This document shows, piece after piece, positions 53,112 through 61,130 of a stretch of 64,000 nt of DNA. The DNA comes from an uncultured Sulfitobacter sp. (GTDB lineage: Bacteria > Pseudomonadota > Alphaproteobacteria > Rhodobacterales > Rhodobacteraceae): assembly GCF_947502895.1 (NCBI RefSeq), contig NZ_CANNBM010000002.1, positions 496,001 to 560,000 of the forward strand, in the 5' to 3' direction. The notes beneath the pieces are model-generated. The model was given only the letters and a program-made list of their open reading frames with translations. It did not search any database and was not told the DNA's origin. Both the position numbers and the translations under genes were made by a program. How positions within the stretch are numbered: position 1 is the first letter of the stretch; every line of letters begins with the position of its first letter.

Positions 53112-54469
53112 TGGCCGATTGGACCAAAAACCTGCCACCTGCCGCCGCCGCCTATCTGGAGGGCCGCCGCCTCGACGAGGTCGAATGTATCATCCCCGAT
53201 CTACCTGGCATTGCGCGCGGCAAAGCGGTCCCCGCCTCCAAATTCGCACGACAAGAGAATTTCCATCTGCCCGACAGCATTTTTTACCAGACCATCACAG
53301 GCAACTGGGGCGAGGCAGCAGGCGAGGAAGGCTTTATCGAAAAGGACATGGTCCTGCGTCCCGATATGTCCACCGCAACCGCTGCCCCCTGGACAGGCGA
53401 CTGGACGCTTCAGGTCATCCACGACGCCTATGATCGCAACGGTAATGTCATTGAATTCAGCCCCCGCAACGTTCTCAAACGCGTGGTCGCTCTCTACCGT
53501 GCCGAAGGTTGGGAGCCTGTGGTCGCCCCTGAAATGGAGTTCTTTCTGACCGCGCGCAACCTCGACCCCGCCCATGAAATCAAACCGATGATGGGCCGCT
53601 CCGGCCGCCCTGCCGCCGCGCGACAGGCCTACTCCATGACCGCTGTAGATGAGTTCGGCCCTGTGATCGACGACATTTACGATTTTGCCGAGGCGCAGGG
53701 TTTCGAGATTGACGGCATCACGCAGGAAGGCGGTGCAGGCCAGCTGGAGATCAACCTGCTGCACGGTGATCCTGTGCAGCTAGCCGATGAGGTGTTCTAT
53801 TTCAAACGCCTGATCCGCGAGGCGGCCATGCGTCACGACTGCTATGCCACCTTCATGGCCAAACCCATCGCAGACGAACCCGGGTCAGCCATGCACATCC
53901 ACCATTCGGTTTTGGATGCAAAAACCGGCGCGAACATTTTCTCTGCCGAAAATGGCGACGAGACTGCCGCCTTTATGCACTTCATCGCAGGGCTACAGAA
54001 CCACATGCCCAGCGCATTGGCTGTAATCGCGCCCTACGTGAACAGCTACCGCCGTTATGTCAAAGATCACGCGGCACCCATCAACCTCGAATGGGGGCGT
54101 GACAACCGCACAACGGGCATCCGCGTGCCGCTGTCCGGTCCTGCCGCACGGCGCGTCGAAAATCGCCTTGCAGGTATGGATTGCAACCCGTACCTCGGCA
54201 TCGCAGCATCGCTTGCGTGTGGCTATCTGGGCCTGAAAGAACAGCAGGTTCCAATGTCCGAATTCAAAGGTGATGCTTACGATGGCGATGGTGACATCCC
54301 CCGCACGATGGGCGAGGCGTTGCGCGTGTTCAGCGAAGCAGAAGCCCTCCACGAGGTCCTCGGCCAAGATTTTGCCCGCGTCTACGCGATTGTAAAAGAG
54401 GCCGAATATGACGAGTTTCTGCAGGTGATCTCCCCTTGGGAGCGCGAGCATCTGTTGCTCAACGTCTGA
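53111..54469 (+). CDS. glutamine synthetase-like gamma-glutamyl ligase (PuuA-like), copy 2
   Basis: A 452-residue GS-superfamily protein, clearly diverged from copy 1. VECIIPDLPGIARGKAVPAS is the N-terminal strand pair; APEMEFFLT, EGGAGQLEIN, GSAMHIHHSV and DNRTTGIRVP retain the metal, ATP and glutamate sites. VLRPDMSTATAAPWT fits the PuuA/GlnT group. Two such ligases side by side suggest two substrates, or a heteromeric enzyme. Coupled to the amidotransferase by overlap and followed nine bases later by the oxidase gene. Confidence 0.86.
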   Translation: MADWTKNLPPAAAAYLEGRRLDEVECIIPDLPGIARGKAVPASKFARQENFHLPDSIFYQTITGNWGEAAGEEGFIEKDMVLRPDMSTATAAPWTGDWTLQVIHDAYDRNGNVIEFSPRNVLKRVVALYRAEGWEPVVAPEMEFFLTARNLDPAHEIKPMMGRSGRPAAARQAYSMTAVDEFGPVIDDIYDFAEAQGFEIDGITQEGGAGQLEINLLHGDPVQLADEVFYFKRLIREAAMRHDCYATFMAKPIADEPGSAMHIHHSVLDAKTGANIFSAENGDETAAFMHFIAGLQNHMPSALAVIAPYVNSYRRYVKDHAAPINLEWGRDNRTTGIRVPLSGPAARRVENRLAGMDCNPYLGIAASLACGYLGLKEQQVPMSEFKGDAYDGDGDIPRTMGEALRVFSEAEALHEVLGQDFARVYAIVKEAEYDEFLQVISPWEREHLLLNV

Positions 54470-54478
54470 GGCAGGAGA

Positions 54479-55783
54479 ATGGACCTGCTCTATGCCAATG
54501 ACACGCGCGGCGCCTACCCGCCCAGCTGGTATGCCGCAACGGCCAATACCCTCCCCCCCTTTGAGCCATTGCAAGGCGCACAGCGCGCCGATGTCTGCAT
54601 TGTCGGTGCGGGCTATACAGGTCTCTCGGCCGCGCTACACTTAGCCCAAGCGGGCCGCAGCGTCGTTCTGCTAGATGCGCAGCGCTTGGGCTTTGGTGCA
54701 TCAGGGCGCAACGGGGGGCAGCTCGGCTCGGGCCAGCGGATGGATCAGGATGCGCTGGAGGCGCTTGTCGGCGATCCAGAAGCAGCCAAGCTCTGGGCCT
54801 TGGCAGAAGATGCAAAAAACCTCGTGAAGTCGCTGATCGCCGGGCATCAGATCGACTGCCAAATCAAACCAGGTGTCGCATGGACGGGCTCTTCGACGAA
54901 AGAGGTCCGCCATCTGCATGAATATGCCGAACATCTTGCGCAGAAATACAGCTATCGGCACATCGAAACGCTTGATCATAAGGCGCTGCAATCGGTCTGC
55001 CCTTCGCCAGACTATCTCGGCGGAATTCTTGATGCAGATGCAGCACACCTGCATCCGCTAAACTATGCTCTGGGCCTTGCCCGCGCTGCCGCAGCAGCCG
55101 GAGTGCGCATTCACGAAAGCAGCGCAGTCCGACAAATCGCAGAAGGCAGTCCGGCAACCGTCAATACAGACGCAGGTCATGTAGTTGCCGATCACGTAAT
55201 TCTTGCCTGCAACGGTTATCTGGGTGGGCTCAACGGGCAAGTGGCGGCACGGGTCATGCCCATAAACAATTTCATCATCGCCACCGAACCCCTAGGCGCA
55301 CGTGTGGCCGATGTGTTGCCCCGCGATATAGCTGTCGCCGACAGCCGATTTGTCGTCAACTACTTCCGCCTCAGCCATGACGGTAGGCTGCTCTTTGGCG
55401 GCGGCGAAAGCTATAGTTACCGCTTTCCCACAGACATCGCAGCAAAAGTGCGCAAACCCATGTCAGTAGTCTTTCCAGCCCTGAAAGACGTGCAAATAGA
55501 TTATGCTTGGGGCGGCACACTGGGCATCACAATGAAACGCCTGCCCTATCTGGCGCGGACCAGCACCAACATCCTCTCGGCTTCGGGCTATTCAGGCCAC
55601 GGTGTCGGCACTGCAACCCACGCGGGTCAGCTGATGGCACAGGCGATCATCGGACAAGACGACGGGTTTAACACACTCGCGGCACTGCCCAACACCCCCT
55701 TTCCCGGCGGTCCATCCCTGCGCAGTCCGCTTCTGGTGCTCGCCATGTGCTGGTATGCAATGCGTGACCGCATCGGGCTCTGA
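54479..55783 (+). CDS. gamma-glutamylputrescine oxidase-like FAD oxidoreductase (PuuB-like)
   Basis: A 434-residue DAO-family flavoprotein. SWYAATANTLPPFEPLQG, VCIVGAGYTGLSAALHLAQA and LGFGASGRNGGQ near the start, and ASGYSGHGVGTATHAG and PFPGGPSLRSPL near the end, match E. coli PuuB segment for segment as I remember it. PuuB oxidises gamma-glutamylputrescine to the aldehyde, releasing ammonia and peroxide. With the two ligases and the amidotransferase it defines a gamma-glutamylation pathway; the aldehyde dehydrogenase and transaminase steps are not in this window. Confidence 0.88.
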   Translation: MDLLYANDTRGAYPPSWYAATANTLPPFEPLQGAQRADVCIVGAGYTGLSAALHLAQAGRSVVLLDAQRLGFGASGRNGGQLGSGQRMDQDALEALVGDPEAAKLWALAEDAKNLVKSLIAGHQIDCQIKPGVAWTGSSTKEVRHLHEYAEHLAQKYSYRHIETLDHKALQSVCPSPDYLGGILDADAAHLHPLNYALGLARAAAAAGVRIHESSAVRQIAEGSPATVNTDAGHVVADHVILACNGYLGGLNGQVAARVMPINNFIIATEPLGARVADVLPRDIAVADSRFVVNYFRLSHDGRLLFGGGESYSYRFPTDIAAKVRKPMSVVFPALKDVQIDYAWGGTLGITMKRLPYLARTSTNILSASGYSGHGVGTATHAGQLMAQAIIGQDDGFNTLAALPNTPFPGGPSLRSPLLVLAMCWYAMRDRIGL

Positions 55784-55796
55784 GCCCTCCATCCCC

Positions 55797-55860
55797 CTAT
55801 TTTTCCTGGCCTTATATTCTCCGGGGGAGAGGGCGTAAACGCCCTCGGGGGCTGGCCCCC
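55797..55860 (-). repeat. GC-rich double-hairpin intergenic repeat, copy B
   Basis: Read on the minus strand it has the same order as copy A (16080-16145): hairpin 1 (GGGGG CCAG CCCCC, 55860-55847), hairpin 2 (GAGGGCG TTTA CGCCCTC, 55846-55829), then CCCCCGGAG, GGCCAG and an A run. Stem sequences differ from copy A but pairing is kept, the mark of a conserved RNA or DNA structure. Confidence 0.65.
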
Positions 55861-55886
55861 GAATACGCCCGCTAAAAGAAATCACA

Positions 55887-55912
55887 TAAAAAAGGCGGGC
55901 TCACACCCGCCT
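55887..55912 (-). terminator. intrinsic terminator of phaR
   Basis: AGGCGGG (55893-55899) pairs with CCCGCCT (55906-55912), and six T follow on the minus strand. It lies 45 bases past the phaR stop. Confidence 0.85.
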
Positions 55913-55958
55913 CACGCACCAAGTATATCACCACGGGCCATGGCCCGTGTCCGTGCGG

Positions 55959-56510
55959 TCACTTCAGTTTGGACAGCTTGTCCTGCAGTTCAGCCAACTG
56001 ACGCTTGATCGCTTCCAGATCCTCGCCGCTCTGGGCGGCAGGTTTTTCGGGTTCTGGTGCAGCACCGCCTGCGGGCCAGGTGCCTGTCATCGCTTTCATG
56101 AACGCTTCTTGCTGCGCCTGCATTGCATCAAACCCCGGCATTTTTGCCAGCGGGTTCATCGAGGTCATGTTTTCCATCACCTTGCTCTGCCCGTCGCGCA
56201 ACATAGCAAAGGACTGCTGCAAGAACTCGGGCACCACACTGACCTTGCCGGTCATGTAGCTGCGCACCAAATCGTTCAGCACATCCACCGGCAGCACGCT
56301 CTCGCCGCGGCTCTCGTGTTCTGCGATAATCTGCAACAAGTACTGGCGTGTCAGGTCATCGCCCGATTTAAGGTCGACAATCTGCACCTCGCGGCCGTCT
56401 CGGATAAAGCCCGCAATATCCTCCAACGTCACATAGTCGCTGGTCTCGGTATTATAGAGCCGCCTGCTGGCGTATCTTTTGATCAAAAGGGATTTGCCTG
56501 TCTCAGCCAC
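55959..56510 (-). CDS. phaR: polyhydroxyalkanoate synthesis repressor PhaR
   Basis: A 183-residue DNA- and PHB-binding regulator. The N-terminal domain LLIKRYASRRLYNTETSDYV plus VTLEDIAGFIRDGREVQIVD is the DNA-binding PHB_acc_N motif, followed by the PHB accumulation domain (LLQIIAEHESRGESVLP). A C-terminal helix (EAIKRQLAELQDKLSKL) may form a coiled coil. It represses phasin and its own expression until polymer titrates it. The start is GTG at 56510, with GGGGAGGA upstream. A predicted operator for it lies at the phaP promoter. Confidence 0.93.
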   Translation of the reverse strand: MAETGKSLLIKRYASRRLYNTETSDYVTLEDIAGFIRDGREVQIVDLKSGDDLTRQYLLQIIAEHESRGESVLPVDVLNDLVRSYMTGKVSVVPEFLQQSFAMLRDGQSKVMENMTSMNPLAKMPGFDAMQAQQEAFMKAMTGTWPAGGAAPEPEKPAAQSGEDLEAIKRQLAELQDKLSKLK

Positions 56511-56560
56511 GAATGTTCCTCCCCAAAGGTGTGCTGCGTTGCAGCCTAGTCGCTGCATGC

Positions 56561-56597
56561 GCAAAAAGAAAGGGTGCGCTGCATGCAGCACACCCTT
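56561..56597 (-). terminator. intrinsic terminator between phaP and phaR
   Basis: A long stem (GGGTG..GCTGC with GCAGC..CACCC, one G-U pair) is followed on the minus strand by TTTCTTTTT. It should attenuate read-through from the strong phasin gene into phaR. Confidence 0.75.
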
Positions 56598-56644
56598 CCC
56601 TTACACCACCCCGACAGGGCGGCGCCTGTGTCTGGAAACCAGAC

Positions 56645-57094
56645 TTATTTTGCTGTCGCTTTTTTCGCAGCAGCCTGAACTTCGCCAGTTGCTTTGGTCA
56701 TTGCGGACTGTGCTTCTTCGGACATGTCTTTGCCGGCAGCCATCATCAGCTCAACTGTTTCCATCTGAACCTTCTTCGCAACTTCGGCAAATGCTGCCAT
56801 GTGCTCGGACGCCGCTTCGGAGTATGCAGTTGCGAAATCTGTCATCGCTTTTGCATAGTCTGCTGGCTCGGCTTTGGCTTTCGCCATATCCGACAGCTTT
56901 GTTACCGTGTCTTTGGTCCATGCGGAAGAAATCTCGGTGGACTTCTCAACAGCTGTCAGGGCAACGCCAGACAGTTTTTCGTTCAGTGTTGCGGATGTCT
57001 TGAAAGACGCTTCCATGGATGTCGTGTCAACTGGGAACGCGCCCATGATGTCTTTGAGCATTGCAGTCATGTCAGGTGTTTTTGCAGTAGCCAT
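56645..57094 (-). CDS. phaP: phasin
   Basis: A 149-residue amphipathic helical protein that coats polyhydroxybutyrate granules. It is Ala/Lys/Glu/Met-rich without membrane segments. STEISSAWTKDTVTKLSDMA and TDFATAYSEAASEHMAAFAE are typical phasin helices, and the C-terminus ends in Ala/Lys repeats. The ATG at 57094 follows AAAGGA. A promoter and PhaR-type operator lie within the 180 bases upstream, and a terminator follows, so it is mainly a single-gene transcript. Confidence 0.9.
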   Translation of the reverse strand: MATAKTPDMTAMLKDIMGAFPVDTTSMEASFKTSATLNEKLSGVALTAVEKSTEISSAWTKDTVTKLSDMAKAKAEPADYAKAMTDFATAYSEAASEHMAAFAEVAKKVQMETVELMMAAGKDMSEEAQSAMTKATGEVQAAAKKATAK

Positions 57095-57190
57095 TTTAAT
57101 CGTCCTTTGTTTGCATCATCGAAGCATCAACGCCCCGTCTGAATTTCTATGCATCTGCTTGGGTGATCCCAAGGTTCTGCGTCTGCAAAC

Positions 57191-57219
57191 AACATAGATG
57201 CTGCAGTGCGGCATTGCAA
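57191..57219 (-). promoter_or_regulatory. candidate phaP promoter
   Basis: On the minus strand TTGCAA (57219-57214) and TATGTT (57196-57191) are 17 bases apart, about 95 bases upstream of the phasin start. One PhaR-type half of the inverted repeat lies inside the spacer and the other just upstream of the -35. Confidence 0.6.
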
Positions 57220-57240
57220 GTATTTTCTGCACTGCAGCAT
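57198..57240. promoter_or_regulatory. PhaR operator: 12-bp inverted repeat with CTGC-N3-GCAG sites
   Basis: ATGCTGCAGTGC (57198-57209) and GCACTGCAGCAT (57229-57240) are perfect inverted repeats 19 bases apart. CTGCACTGCAG (57227-57237) matches the CTGC-N3-GCAG site reported for PhaR in related bacteria; CTGCAGTGCGG (57201-57211) misses by one base. The arrangement brackets the phaP -35 box. A related CTGCAGCATTTTGA occurs in the phaC-phaZ gap at 59107-59120. Confidence 0.65.
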
Positions 57241-57273
57241 TTTTGACTGCCCCTAGGGAAACTCTTTGGAAAA

Positions 57274-59079
57274 TCAGCCCCTTGCCTTGACCGCAACATA
57301 TGTACCAGGCGCATCACACAAAATTTCTCTGCCGCCCTCACCCGGGATACGGGCGGGAATCATCTTGCCCGAGCGTTTGCGCAGCCACTTTTCCCACCGC
57401 GGCCACCACGACCCCTCATGGAACTTGGCACCCTCGCGCCAGTCCGCATGATCCAGCGCCAAATCGGTGTTGGTATAGTGGCCGTATTTGTTACGACTGG
57501 GCGGGTTCACGATTCCGGCGATATGGCCCGACTGGGTCATGATGAAGGTCTTGTCGGTACTGCCCATCTTTTGCACACCGCGATAGCTGTCTTTCCACGG
57601 TGCGATGTGATCGGTCTCGCAGGCGATGGCACACAGCGGCACATCCACCTCGTCCAGCACCAGATGATGCCCGCACAGATCATAACCGCTCTCGGCCAGT
57701 TCGTTTCGCTGGCACAGACCACGCAGATATTGCATCGCCATCTTGGCAGGCAGATTGGCCCCGTCCCCGTTCCAGTACAGCAGATCAAAGGCAGGCGGCG
57801 TTTCACCCATCATATAGCTTTTGACCGCTGGTCCGTAGACCAGATCGTTGGAGCGCAAAAATGAAAATGTCCGCGCCATAACGATGGAGGGTAGTATTCC
57901 CTTGTCTTCCGTCTCTGCCGCGATCCCGTCAATGAAATCATCGGTAAGGAAGGGCTGGAACTCCCCCTGATCGGAGAAATCCGTAAGCGCGGTAAAGAAA
58001 GTAGCGGATTTCACAGACTTTTCGCCCCGCTGCTTTAGCAATGACAGCGTCAGCGACAGGGTCGTGCCGGCAATGCAGTAGCCGACCGCATTCAGGTCTT
58101 TCTCTCCGGTAATTGCACGCACTTCGCGGAAGGCGGCTACATATCCGTCCTCGACATAGTCCTCCATACCGACATCGCGGTAGGTGCTGTCTGGGTTGAT
58201 CCATGACACCATGAACAAGGTATATCCCTGATCCACCACCCACTTCACAAAGGAGTTCTGCGCCTTGAGGTCAAGGATATAGTATTTGTTGATCCAAGGC
58301 GGAAAAACGACCAATGGCTTGGCGTGTACTTCCTCGGTGGTTGGCATGTACTGGATCAGCTCGAACATCCGGTTGCGGTAGACCACCTTGCCGGGTGTGG
58401 TGGCGATATTGCCGCCCAGCTCGAAAGCATCCTCATCCGCAAGGCGCACGATCATTTCGCCGTTGTTGGCTTCCAGATCCGAGATCAGGTTTTCCAGCCC
58501 TTTGATCAGGCTCTCGCCTTCGGTATCCACGGCGCGTTGCAGCGCATCGGGATTGGTCGCCAGAAAGTTGGTCGGGCTCATCATGTCAATGATCTGACGC
58601 GAGAAATAGGCAAGCCGCTGCTTTTCACGCGGCTCCATGTCGCCCACATCCTCAACCGCCTTCGAGATCGCCTCCGCGTTCATCAGGTACTGCTGTTTGA
58701 CAAAGTTAAAGTAAGGGTGCTGCTCCCACATCGGGTTTGTGAAACGCCGGTCCGTCCCTGTACGATCTTCAGGCGCCGAGAGGGTCCCCTTGGCCAGCGC
58801 CTGCTGCGCCTCCACAAAATGCGTGACTGATTTGGTCCAGAATTCCAGCTGGTGTTCTATCAGTTTGGCCGGGTTCGTCACCGCCTCCTGCATGTACCCC
58901 TTCGCAGCCTTTGCGAACAATTCCTGATTTGGGCCATCAAGCGCCGCTTGGTGGGTATGACGGTTTGCCAAAACCTGCGTCAGACGGTCCCGCAGAGCGT
59001 CCACTTTGCTCAGGTTCTCGGTCATTCGTGCCAAAGATGCCGCAGTCGGTTTATCGTGATTTTCAGAATTAGTTGTCAT
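57274..59079 (-). CDS. phaC: class I poly(3-hydroxyalkanoate) synthase
   Basis: A 601-residue enzyme that polymerises 3-hydroxyacyl-CoA. The lipase-like box is GYCIAGT with catalytic Cys335. The general-base pair follows in the C-terminal part (Asp in CETDHIAPW; His in SGHIAGIVNPP). The N-terminal 200 residues are the variable domain, and the length is that of class I synthases. The ATG at 59079 is 115 bases from the divergent phaZ start, and both probably share a regulatory region. Confidence 0.96.
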   Translation of the reverse strand: MTTNSENHDKPTAASLARMTENLSKVDALRDRLTQVLANRHTHQAALDGPNQELFAKAAKGYMQEAVTNPAKLIEHQLEFWTKSVTHFVEAQQALAKGTLSAPEDRTGTDRRFTNPMWEQHPYFNFVKQQYLMNAEAISKAVEDVGDMEPREKQRLAYFSRQIIDMMSPTNFLATNPDALQRAVDTEGESLIKGLENLISDLEANNGEMIVRLADEDAFELGGNIATTPGKVVYRNRMFELIQYMPTTEEVHAKPLVVFPPWINKYYILDLKAQNSFVKWVVDQGYTLFMVSWINPDSTYRDVGMEDYVEDGYVAAFREVRAITGEKDLNAVGYCIAGTTLSLTLSLLKQRGEKSVKSATFFTALTDFSDQGEFQPFLTDDFIDGIAAETEDKGILPSIVMARTFSFLRSNDLVYGPAVKSYMMGETPPAFDLLYWNGDGANLPAKMAMQYLRGLCQRNELAESGYDLCGHHLVLDEVDVPLCAIACETDHIAPWKDSYRGVQKMGSTDKTFIMTQSGHIAGIVNPPSRNKYGHYTNTDLALDHADWREGAKFHEGSWWPRWEKWLRKRSGKMIPARIPGEGGREILCDAPGTYVAVKARG

Positions 59080-59194
59080 CTTAATACTTCCGTCCTATGT
59101 TCGCACCTGCAGCATTTTGAGTCAGCCACCCCATCGTGAGGCGCGCGGCACAGTTTGTACCCCAGTTCTTGGGCATTGGTTTAGGAGTTCCACA

Positions 59195-60544
59195 ATGCGC
59201 TTTATGGCATCTTACGATATGATGGAGACAATCCGAAACACTAATCAGTGGCTTGGTGCCTCTACGCTTGCAATGGCCTCTTACCCTGCCTTTTCTATGT
59301 TCCCCAACCCCGCGTTGCAATGGATGGGCGCGTGGGGCGAAGTCACAGAGCGCGCTTTCAGCCGTATGGTGACCAAGCCTGACTGGAATATTCCTCCCTT
59401 TGTTGGTGCAAATGGCACTGACCGTCTGGTTTATGAAGATATCGAGCTGAAAGGCGATTTTGGGGATCTGTTGCACTTCCGTGTGCAGGGACGTACCGAA
59501 AAGCGCCGCAAGGTGCTGTTGGTTGCGCCCATGTCGGGTCACTATGCAACACTGCTCCGCTCAACCGTGATCAGCCTTTTGCCCGATTGCGACCTTTATA
59601 TCACCGACTGGCACAACGCCCGTGACATTCCTGTCAGTGCAGGCAAGTTCGATGTCGAAGACTATACCATGTATCTGGTGGACTATATTCGCCACCTCGG
59701 CCCCGACACTCATGTGATCGCTGTATGCCAGCCTGCGCCCTTGGCGCTGGTCGCCACCGCCTTTCTGGCCGAGGAAGACCCAGCCGCACAGCCCAGCAGC
59801 CTGACGCTGATCGGTGGCCCGATTGATCCAAGTGCTGCCCCCACCGAAGTCACAGACTTTGGCCATTCCGTTACCATGGGCCAGCTTGAGCAGTCGATGA
59901 TCCAGCAGGTTGGTTTCAAGTACAAAGGCGTAGGCCGCATGGTCTACCCTGGTCTGTTGCAGCTCAGTTCTTTCATCTCCATGAACGCCGAGACGCATAA
60001 AAAGGCCTTTATGGATCAAATCAACCGTGTCGCTAACGGCGACGCGCACGAGCATGACAAGCACAACAAATTCTATGATGAGTATCTTTCCGTGATGGAC
60101 ATGACGGCCGAATTCTATCTGTCGACCGTGGATCGTGTTTTCAAAAATGGCGAAATCGCCAACAACGAGTTCACAATCAAAGGCAAGAAAGTGGACATCG
60201 GCAAGATTACAACCGTTGCTGTAAAAACGGTCGAAGGCTCCAAGGACGATATCTCGGCTCCTGGTCAGTGTATTGCAGCCCTTGCCCTGTGTAGCGGTGT
60301 GCCCGATGAGAAAAAGGCAAGCCACGTGGAAGAAGGCGCAGGCCATTACGGCATCTTCGCCGGCAAAAGCTGGCGCAACAACATCCGCCCCATGGTTCTC
60401 GACTTTATCGACGATAACGAGGTCCGCACCCCCCCCGGCTACCGGGTGAAAAAGGCAGCGGATGCCAAAGCAGCCAGCGCCAAAAGCAAGGCTGACAAAT
60501 CTGCGGACAAAAAGAAGCCCGCCAACAAAAACGCGGCGGCCTGA
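59195..60544 (+). CDS. phaZ: intracellular polyhydroxybutyrate depolymerase
   Basis: A 449-residue PHB depolymerase of the short-chain intracellular type. The nucleophile is Cys178 in VIAVCQPAPLAL, where classical lipases have Ser; the C-terminal EEGAGHYGIFAGKSWR holds the catalytic His. It releases hydroxybutyrate monomers or oligomers from native granules. The last 40 residues are Lys/Ala-rich (SAKSKADKSADKKKPANK), perhaps binding polymer or nucleic acid. The ATG at 59195 has AGGAG seven bases upstream. It is divergent from phaC. Confidence 0.93.
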   Translation: MRFMASYDMMETIRNTNQWLGASTLAMASYPAFSMFPNPALQWMGAWGEVTERAFSRMVTKPDWNIPPFVGANGTDRLVYEDIELKGDFGDLLHFRVQGRTEKRRKVLLVAPMSGHYATLLRSTVISLLPDCDLYITDWHNARDIPVSAGKFDVEDYTMYLVDYIRHLGPDTHVIAVCQPAPLALVATAFLAEEDPAAQPSSLTLIGGPIDPSAAPTEVTDFGHSVTMGQLEQSMIQQVGFKYKGVGRMVYPGLLQLSSFISMNAETHKKAFMDQINRVANGDAHEHDKHNKFYDEYLSVMDMTAEFYLSTVDRVFKNGEIANNEFTIKGKKVDIGKITTVAVKTVEGSKDDISAPGQCIAALALCSGVPDEKKASHVEEGAGHYGIFAGKSWRNNIRPMVLDFIDDNEVRTPPGYRVKKAADAKAASAKSKADKSADKKKPANKNAAA

Positions 60545-60548
60545 CGCC

Positions 60549-61118
60549 ATGACAGACGTGCCCTTTTCTTGCAAATGCGGTGAGATCAAGGGCACGTTGC
60601 ACGGTGCCTCGCCCACAACCGGCAATCATGTGCGCTGCTATTGCGCCGCGTGCCGCGCAGCTGTGCTCTATACAACTGGTCATGATCCGGAAGATCGCGG
60701 CGTAGAACTCTACCAGACAACGCCTGACAAGATCAGCTTTCAGCACGGGCGTGGCAATCTTGCTGTGTTTTCGTTTAATCCCGAAAAGCTGCTGCGCTAT
60801 CGCGCTTCCTGCTGCGGAGTGCCGATGTTTACAATGCTGCCCACGCCCAAATTCGCAATGGCGGGCATGATGACCAACCTGCTTGCAGACACATCCGCCA
60901 TCGGCCCTGTCGCGATGGAGGCTTTTGTGCCGCAGCCAGACGGCACATCCAAACATACGTCAGTGGTGCGTCTCTATGGCGGGACCATGTGGCGTGCCTT
61001 GATCGCGCGTATCACAGGCCGTTGGAAACAAACGTCATTCTTCGATATCACCACATGCAAACCTGTGAGCGAGGTCTACGTGCCTACAGCACAGGAACGC
61101 GAAAAGCTTCCGCTCTGA
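60549..61118 (+). CDS. Cys-rich GFA-like protein (DUF6151-type)
   Basis: A 189-residue soluble protein beginning FSCKCGEIKGTLHG, with HVRCYCAACRAAV and a later ASCCGVPMF. The C-x-C ... C-x-C-x2-C pattern is that of the GFA/Mss4-like zinc fold. Such proteins are annotated from glutathione-dependent formaldehyde activation, but enzyme activity is doubtful. I recall this subgroup as DUF6151. It starts four bases after the phaZ stop, so it is co-transcribed with the depolymerase. Role in PHB metabolism unknown. Confidence 0.72.
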   Translation: MTDVPFSCKCGEIKGTLHGASPTTGNHVRCYCAACRAAVLYTTGHDPEDRGVELYQTTPDKISFQHGRGNLAVFSFNPEKLLRYRASCCGVPMFTMLPTPKFAMAGMMTNLLADTSAIGPVAMEAFVPQPDGTSKHTSVVRLYGGTMWRALIARITGRWKQTSFFDITTCKPVSEVYVPTAQEREKLPL

Positions 61119-61130
61119 GCGCGGCAGCGC

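Noticed and set aside
59561..60625. A 354-codon minus-strand open frame
   Set aside because: Antisense to phaZ; no domain, and phaZ is clearly the real gene.
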